This document shows positions 60,669 to 64,000 of a stretch of DNA of 64,000 bases, piece by piece. Position 1 is the stretch's first letter. Each line of letters starts with the position of its first letter. The notes beneath the pieces are model-generated. The model was not told where the DNA came from. It did no database searches and saw only the letters and a list, made by a program, of their open reading frames with translations. The DNA comes from Streptomyces griseoruber (GTDB lineage: Bacteria > Actinomycetota > Actinomycetes > Streptomycetales > Streptomycetaceae), in assembly GCF_001514205.1 (NCBI RefSeq), contig NZ_KQ948771.1, forward strand, positions 186,001-250,000, written 5' to 3'. The position numbers and the translations under genes are program-made.

Positions 60669-62570
60669 GTGACGAGCGACAACGGTCCAAGACCACTTCC
60701 GCGCAGTCTGTCACCATTGGGCGGCGAATCTCTGCCCGGCTATGTCCTGCGTCTGGCTTATCGCTTGCATCGGTCACCCGCCCGGATCGGCTACCTCACA
60801 GGTCTGATCTCGCCCCGAGGTGACCGCTCCGAAGCCGCGCAGCAGTATTACTTTCCGGGGCACCAACTGCTCGCACTGGACCCGCGCACCCTGGAGAGGT
60901 TCGCCGCTGCCACTCGCCTTACTCCCGAGGAGGCCGCAGCCCTAGGAATGCTCAGCCTCGCACCTGCCTACCCGCCTTTGGCCCGTGCGTCCGGGCGGGG
61001 GGACGGACGTGTGCGGCAACTCTCTTGGTCCCTTATGACGTCGAGTAGGTTCTGTCCGACGTGCCTCATCGGCGATCACAGCCCCACCCAACGTGCCCAT
61101 GGCGGTACGTGGCAGCAGCGCTGGCACCTGCCAGTAATCTTCGCCTGCACTCAACATCAGCGACTGCTCGAATCCGACTGCCCCAAGTGCCGTCGTCCGG
61201 TAAGTAGTTCGAGCAAGCAGGCGGGTCGAACGGCGAGCATCATTCTGTATCCCCAGAACGAAGCACTACATTCCGGGCAGTGCCGTAATAAGGAGCTGGA
61301 GGCTCCGAGACCTACACGGCGTCCGGTCGTCCTGTGCGGTGCCGACCTCTCCGGGCCCCGCGACTCCCCCCTCGCTCCGTTATCGGCCGAGCTGGCTTCT
61401 TGCCTAGCCCTTCAACGGCGCATCGAGCGTCATCTAGAAACCACGAATGAAGGCCCCAAACTATTTGAGGATCTGATTGCGATTGCTCAGCTCATTAAGT
61501 TGTCCTGGCCGAAATCGCTGGAACTAGCGCCGATGCCTGCAGCAATGACCAGCGCCCTCGAACACCACATGGAAGGAATTCATCGGAAGCTGACGGAGAA
61601 AGGATCCGCCAACCTGAACGGTGGAGAGCTCACCAGCCCGCCCCGCCAAGCTTTTTCTTGTGCAGCGCTCCTAATGCAGGCAGAACGATTGCGTTCTGTC
61701 GACACCCCATCCGAACTGTATCTTGTGATGCAGACACTGGCTGACCGGGCTTTTCAGCAGCACAACCGCCGATTCCTCGCACTGATCGAAAATTCGAATC
61801 TATCTGTACCACTCGCGCGTGCCCTTGCGCCACAACGCCAAGGTTTTCTCACTCGTAGGACCCGGCGGGCGGCCGACAGGCTCCGAGTTCCCACATCCCA
61901 CGGTCAGTTCACCGCCGCGCAAGTGCCCCAACTTATTCCGCTCGACTGGTACGACCGTCACCTTCAAGATTTCACGAGACAACTCACCGTTCCCTCCCGT
62001 AACAACATCACCTTTGTGCGTCGTGCAGCCTCGCTCAAGCTTGTGCAGATGGTTTCTGGGCATACGGCAAGTGAGTGCTCACGCATATTGGACATTTCTG
62101 CGAGTGTCGTGAACTCCACCCTCGCTCAGCTTCGACAGCGCTGTCCCGACAGGGCATGGGGGCGATTCCAGGATGCAGTGGAATCGATCGCACGTGAGTT
62201 GGGACGGGCGCAAGTCCGCATCGACTTCGCGCGCCGGCGGCAATATCTAGCCGATTGGGAGATCTCCGGCGAAATCTGGCTGGAACTGACTCGGGAGCTG
62301 TCCCTTCTCGCTGACGAGCCACGTCATCGTAAGGCCGGTTCAGTATTCGTGTGGAGCCGTGTCACGGAAGGTGATCATCTTTTCTGTCCGCTGGTGCGAA
62401 TTAGAGGGACCGGCGCGCGGCGGGCGGATGCCCGCACGGTGCTCAGGCAAACGTACGCGTACTTTGGCAAACAGGGTGAATACAACTCCTTGCGCCACCG
62501 ACTCATGGAGTACTCCGAGCAAATCGCCAGGCGGTGCGATCTGGAGGCGCCCGTGCAGGACGCAATCTGA
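60669..62570 (+). CDS. tniQ: TniQ-family target-selection protein 2 (divergent paralogue)
   Basis: A 633-residue TniQ protein transcribed away from the tns operon. It matches TniQ 1 along its length: LPRSLSPLGGESLPGYVLRLAYRL, RFCPTCLIGDHSPTQ, WHLPVIFACTQHQRLLESDCPKC, RRAASLKLVQMVSG and VWSRVTEGDHLF. Zinc-binding Cys/His residues are conserved. GTG at 60669 lies 6 bases after GGGAG; an ATG at 60651 has no ribosome site. Two selectors suggest two targeting modes, or duplication followed by specialisation. Confidence 0.88.
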   Translation: MTSDNGPRPLPRSLSPLGGESLPGYVLRLAYRLHRSPARIGYLTGLISPRGDRSEAAQQYYFPGHQLLALDPRTLERFAAATRLTPEEAAALGMLSLAPAYPPLARASGRGDGRVRQLSWSLMTSSRFCPTCLIGDHSPTQRAHGGTWQQRWHLPVIFACTQHQRLLESDCPKCRRPVSSSSKQAGRTASIILYPQNEALHSGQCRNKELEAPRPTRRPVVLCGADLSGPRDSPLAPLSAELASCLALQRRIERHLETTNEGPKLFEDLIAIAQLIKLSWPKSLELAPMPAAMTSALEHHMEGIHRKLTEKGSANLNGGELTSPPRQAFSCAALLMQAERLRSVDTPSELYLVMQTLADRAFQQHNRRFLALIENSNLSVPLARALAPQRQGFLTRRTRRAADRLRVPTSHGQFTAAQVPQLIPLDWYDRHLQDFTRQLTVPSRNNITFVRRAASLKLVQMVSGHTASECSRILDISASVVNSTLAQLRQRCPDRAWGRFQDAVESIARELGRAQVRIDFARRRQYLADWEISGEIWLELTRELSLLADEPRHRKAGSVFVWSRVTEGDHLFCPLVRIRGTGARRADARTVLRQTYAYFGKQGEYNSLRHRLMEYSEQIARRCDLEAPVQDAI

Positions 62571-62639
62571 TGCCAGGGCCGGTGGAGGCCGCGGCTTGAT
62601 CTGTCAGTTCCCAGTTTTCGTCGAGACGTTGGTTATGCG

Positions 62640-63597
62640 GCCTGGCTTACCTGATCGGTCCGGGCTCGCGCTTCCGAAATGATCCGCTCGAACTCGACGG
62701 TGGCTTCCCGCCGGCAGCGCTGTGGTGGAGCCTGGTGCTGAGCCCGCGATCCACGTCGCCATCTTCAGCCTCGCCTCGGCCCGCGTCGCGAAGGTGTGCC
62801 GGTGGACGTACTCGGCCGTGAGTACCGAGTGGAACGACTCCGCCGCTGCACTGTCCAGAGCTGACCCGACCTGGCCACCTTTGGTCGCGATCGCCATTTG
62901 CAGCGCGGTGCTGACCAGCGCGGCATCGTGCCGTTCGCCCATCACGTAGCCCAAGGCCCGGCGGGACCAAGCGTCATGGAGGGAGGCGAGGTAGTGCGTG
63001 CCTTCGGCGGTGTCGATCTCGGTGATGTCGCCCCACTACAGCACGTCGGGCGCAATTGCGTCGAACTCGCGTCGTACCAGGTTTGTGGCGGCTTTCCGCT
63101 TGCCAGGGCGATTCAGTGAACGGCGCCGACGCGGCGGCTTGCGGCCCTGCAGGCAGAACTCGGGCATGATCTCGGCGACGGTGTTCTGCGACATCTGCCA
63201 GCCCTCTTCCACAGATCCCGCATGATCCTCGGCGAGCCGTACGTCCGGCCGGAGCGGTCGAAGAAGTAGCGGACAGGGCAGTCCTTCTGGCTTCGCGCTT
63301 TGTCGGCTCGTCCGGGCGGCGGCGCCACTTGTAGCACCAACGCCTCCGACACCCCGAGTGCCCGGCAGGCGATGCGATGCGGAATGTTCTCCTCGGCCTT
63401 GCAGCCGCTGATCGTCCCGACCAAGGCGGCCAGGTCCGCCGCAGCTACTTCACCCGCAAGACCATGCAGCGTTTGAGCACATCACGCTCCATGGAGAGCT
63501 CCTTGTTGTCCTTCTTCAGCAACTGGCCAGCGTGGTCTCGTCGATCCCGAGACCCTTCGCGGAACTCCGCATCGAATTTCTGTCTCCTGCCCGCCAT
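62640..63597 (-). pseudogene. Decayed IS3-family element (orfA and orfB remnants)
   Basis: The minus strand carries orfA-like sequence from ATG at 63597 (MAGRRQKFDAEFREG, then KKDNKELSMERDVLKRC) with its middle deleted. OrfB fragments follow in several frames: MVGTISGCKAEENIPHRIACRALGVSE, SGRTYGSPRI and AAAESFHSVLTAEYVHRHTFATRAEARLKMATWI. Frameshifts and an in-frame stop prevent a working transposase. It lies between tniQ 2 and the repeat array, so it may have inserted into the Tn7-like element. Confidence 0.75.
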
Positions 63598-63683
63598 TAG
63601 TCCCAACTTGCCCTGCAGCCACGGTCTCTACGCTACGAGCGGAAGGTCAGGTTCCGCCATCCTGGGCTGGCGTGATACGGCCT

Positions 63684-63806
63684 GTGACCTGCGCTGTACC
63701 AAAGTGCCAACTATCTCTCTGATACGGCACCGCCGGTACCTGAATCTAGTTGGCATCAGCGCAGGTCACGAACGCCATCTGGTGCCAACTAGCAGTCGTC
63801 GTCACA
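63684..63806. repeat. Repeat array at the likely right end of the Tn7-like element
   Basis: Three copies of TGCCAACTA occur: 63705-63713 and 63784-63792 on the plus strand and 63747-63755 inverted. A 13-base GTGACCTGCGCTG at 63684-63696 is repeated in inverse at 63757-63769, and TGATACGGC occurs at 63673 and 63720. The array stops at ACACA (63802-63806), where the NUDIX coding similarity begins. Several transposase-binding repeats next to a TGT/ACA end is the pattern of Tn7-like termini. Confidence 0.5.
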
Positions 63807-64000
63807 CAGGAAATGGTGGGTCCGGGGTGCGAAGGCCGCGTCCGGATGGCGCAGCCCGAGCAGGACCTTGCCGTCGCGCTCCAGGTAGAGGTGGACGCCC
63901 ACGACGTGCGGGGCCTCCCGCCGCACGGGCACGCTCCCGTCGCCCCGGTGCAGAGCGAGCACCTCGGCGGCCCACGGCGCCATGACGAGATGCCGGACGG
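63789..64000 (-). pseudogene. NUDIX hydrolase, C-terminally truncated (continues past the window)
   Basis: The minus strand encodes PHVVGVHLYLERDGKVLLGLRHPDAAFAPRTHHFL, the start of a NUDIX hydrolase. Family members continue with a GHCE-type segment and the GX5EX7REUXEEXGU Nudix box; here the sequence changes to CDDDC and stops at 63789. The break coincides with the repeat array, so insertion removed the catalytic part. The frame is open to the window edge and an N-terminal extension is present. Confidence 0.7.

Larger units (their letters stand above)
53944..63806. mobile_element. Tn7-like transposon carrying tnsA-tnsB-tnsC and two tniQ genes (borders approximate)
   Basis: The region contains all core Tn7-type functions: a TnsA endonuclease, TnsB DDE transposase, TnsC AAA+ regulator and two TniQ/TnsD target-selector proteins. 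One side is bounded by a truncated GNAT gene (53943), the other by a NUDIX gene cut at about 63806, next to a repeat array whose end reads TGTGTGACGACGAC inward. No target duplication was found and the two flanks come from different genes, so the left border is uncertain and a later deletion is likely. No cas genes or CRISPR array are inside. Confidence 0.6.

Noticed and set aside
63684..63806. CRISPR array
   Set aside because: Repeats are only 9-13 bp, partly inverted and irregularly spaced, without uniform spacers; better explained as transposase-binding repeats. No CRISPR array was seen elsewhere.

Overview
The window is high-GC actinobacterial DNA and looks like Streptomyces. The evidence is the G/C-ending codons, many 4-base ATGA/GTGA stop-start overlaps, GTG and TTG starts, a PAS-GAF-SpoIIE-HATPase phosphatase, and many small catabolic operons each with its own regulator. 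No rRNA, tRNA or CRISPR array was seen. All functions are read from motifs and context; no database search was possible.

Region 1 (1-16.2 kb) is a catabolic and uptake island. It holds a metallo-beta-lactamase-fold hydrolase, a FadR-type GntR regulator, a carboxymuconolactone-decarboxylase-like (CMD) protein, a complete ribose-type ABC importer (lipoprotein, double ATPase, two permeases), a LysR regulator, and a tightly coupled operon for an aldehyde dehydrogenase, a second CMD protein, a 3-hydroxyisobutyrate-dehydrogenase-like reductase, a small unknown protein and an alpha/beta hydrolase, followed by an MFS permease. The palindrome GTAATACGGTATTAC and three degenerate copies link the gntR promoter with the long leader of the ABC operon.

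Region 2 (16.3-26.9 kb) holds the SpoIIE phosphatase, three tandem short-chain dehydrogenases (the middle one visibly decayed) next to a divergent XRE regulator, and a flavin monooxygenase / SnoaL-like / AttH-like operon facing a TetR regulator across a perfect 12-bp inverted repeat.

Region 3 (27-50.5 kb) is an aromatic-catabolism supercluster. A Rieske oxygenase with a VanB-type reductase, aldehyde and alcohol dehydrogenases, a ThDP lyase-like enzyme, a class A flavin monooxygenase, an intradiol (hydroxyquinol-type) dioxygenase and maleylacetate reductase lead into pcaI/pcaJ and pcaF. On paper this carries an aromatic ring to succinyl-CoA and acetyl-CoA. Five copies of a CGTYCAWYGAACA-like motif lie upstream of separate transcription units and suggest one regulon of the resident IclR protein. 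A TetR and a LysR regulator, each with its own inverted repeat, appear to control the Rieske and pca units.

Region 4 (50.5-64 kb) is mobile and decayed DNA. An IS5-family element sits exactly on the pcaJ stop codon. It is followed by a nonsense-mutated AttH gene, a truncated transposase, an intact second IS5-type transposase and a truncated acetyltransferase. Next comes a Tn7-like transposition module, tnsA-tnsB-tnsC-tniQ in one coupled operon, with a second full-length divergent tniQ paralogue. Beyond a decayed IS3 element, an array of repeats ends where a NUDIX gene is cut off; this is the best candidate for one end of the element. The two-TniQ, cas-less Tn7-like element is the most interesting system in the window.
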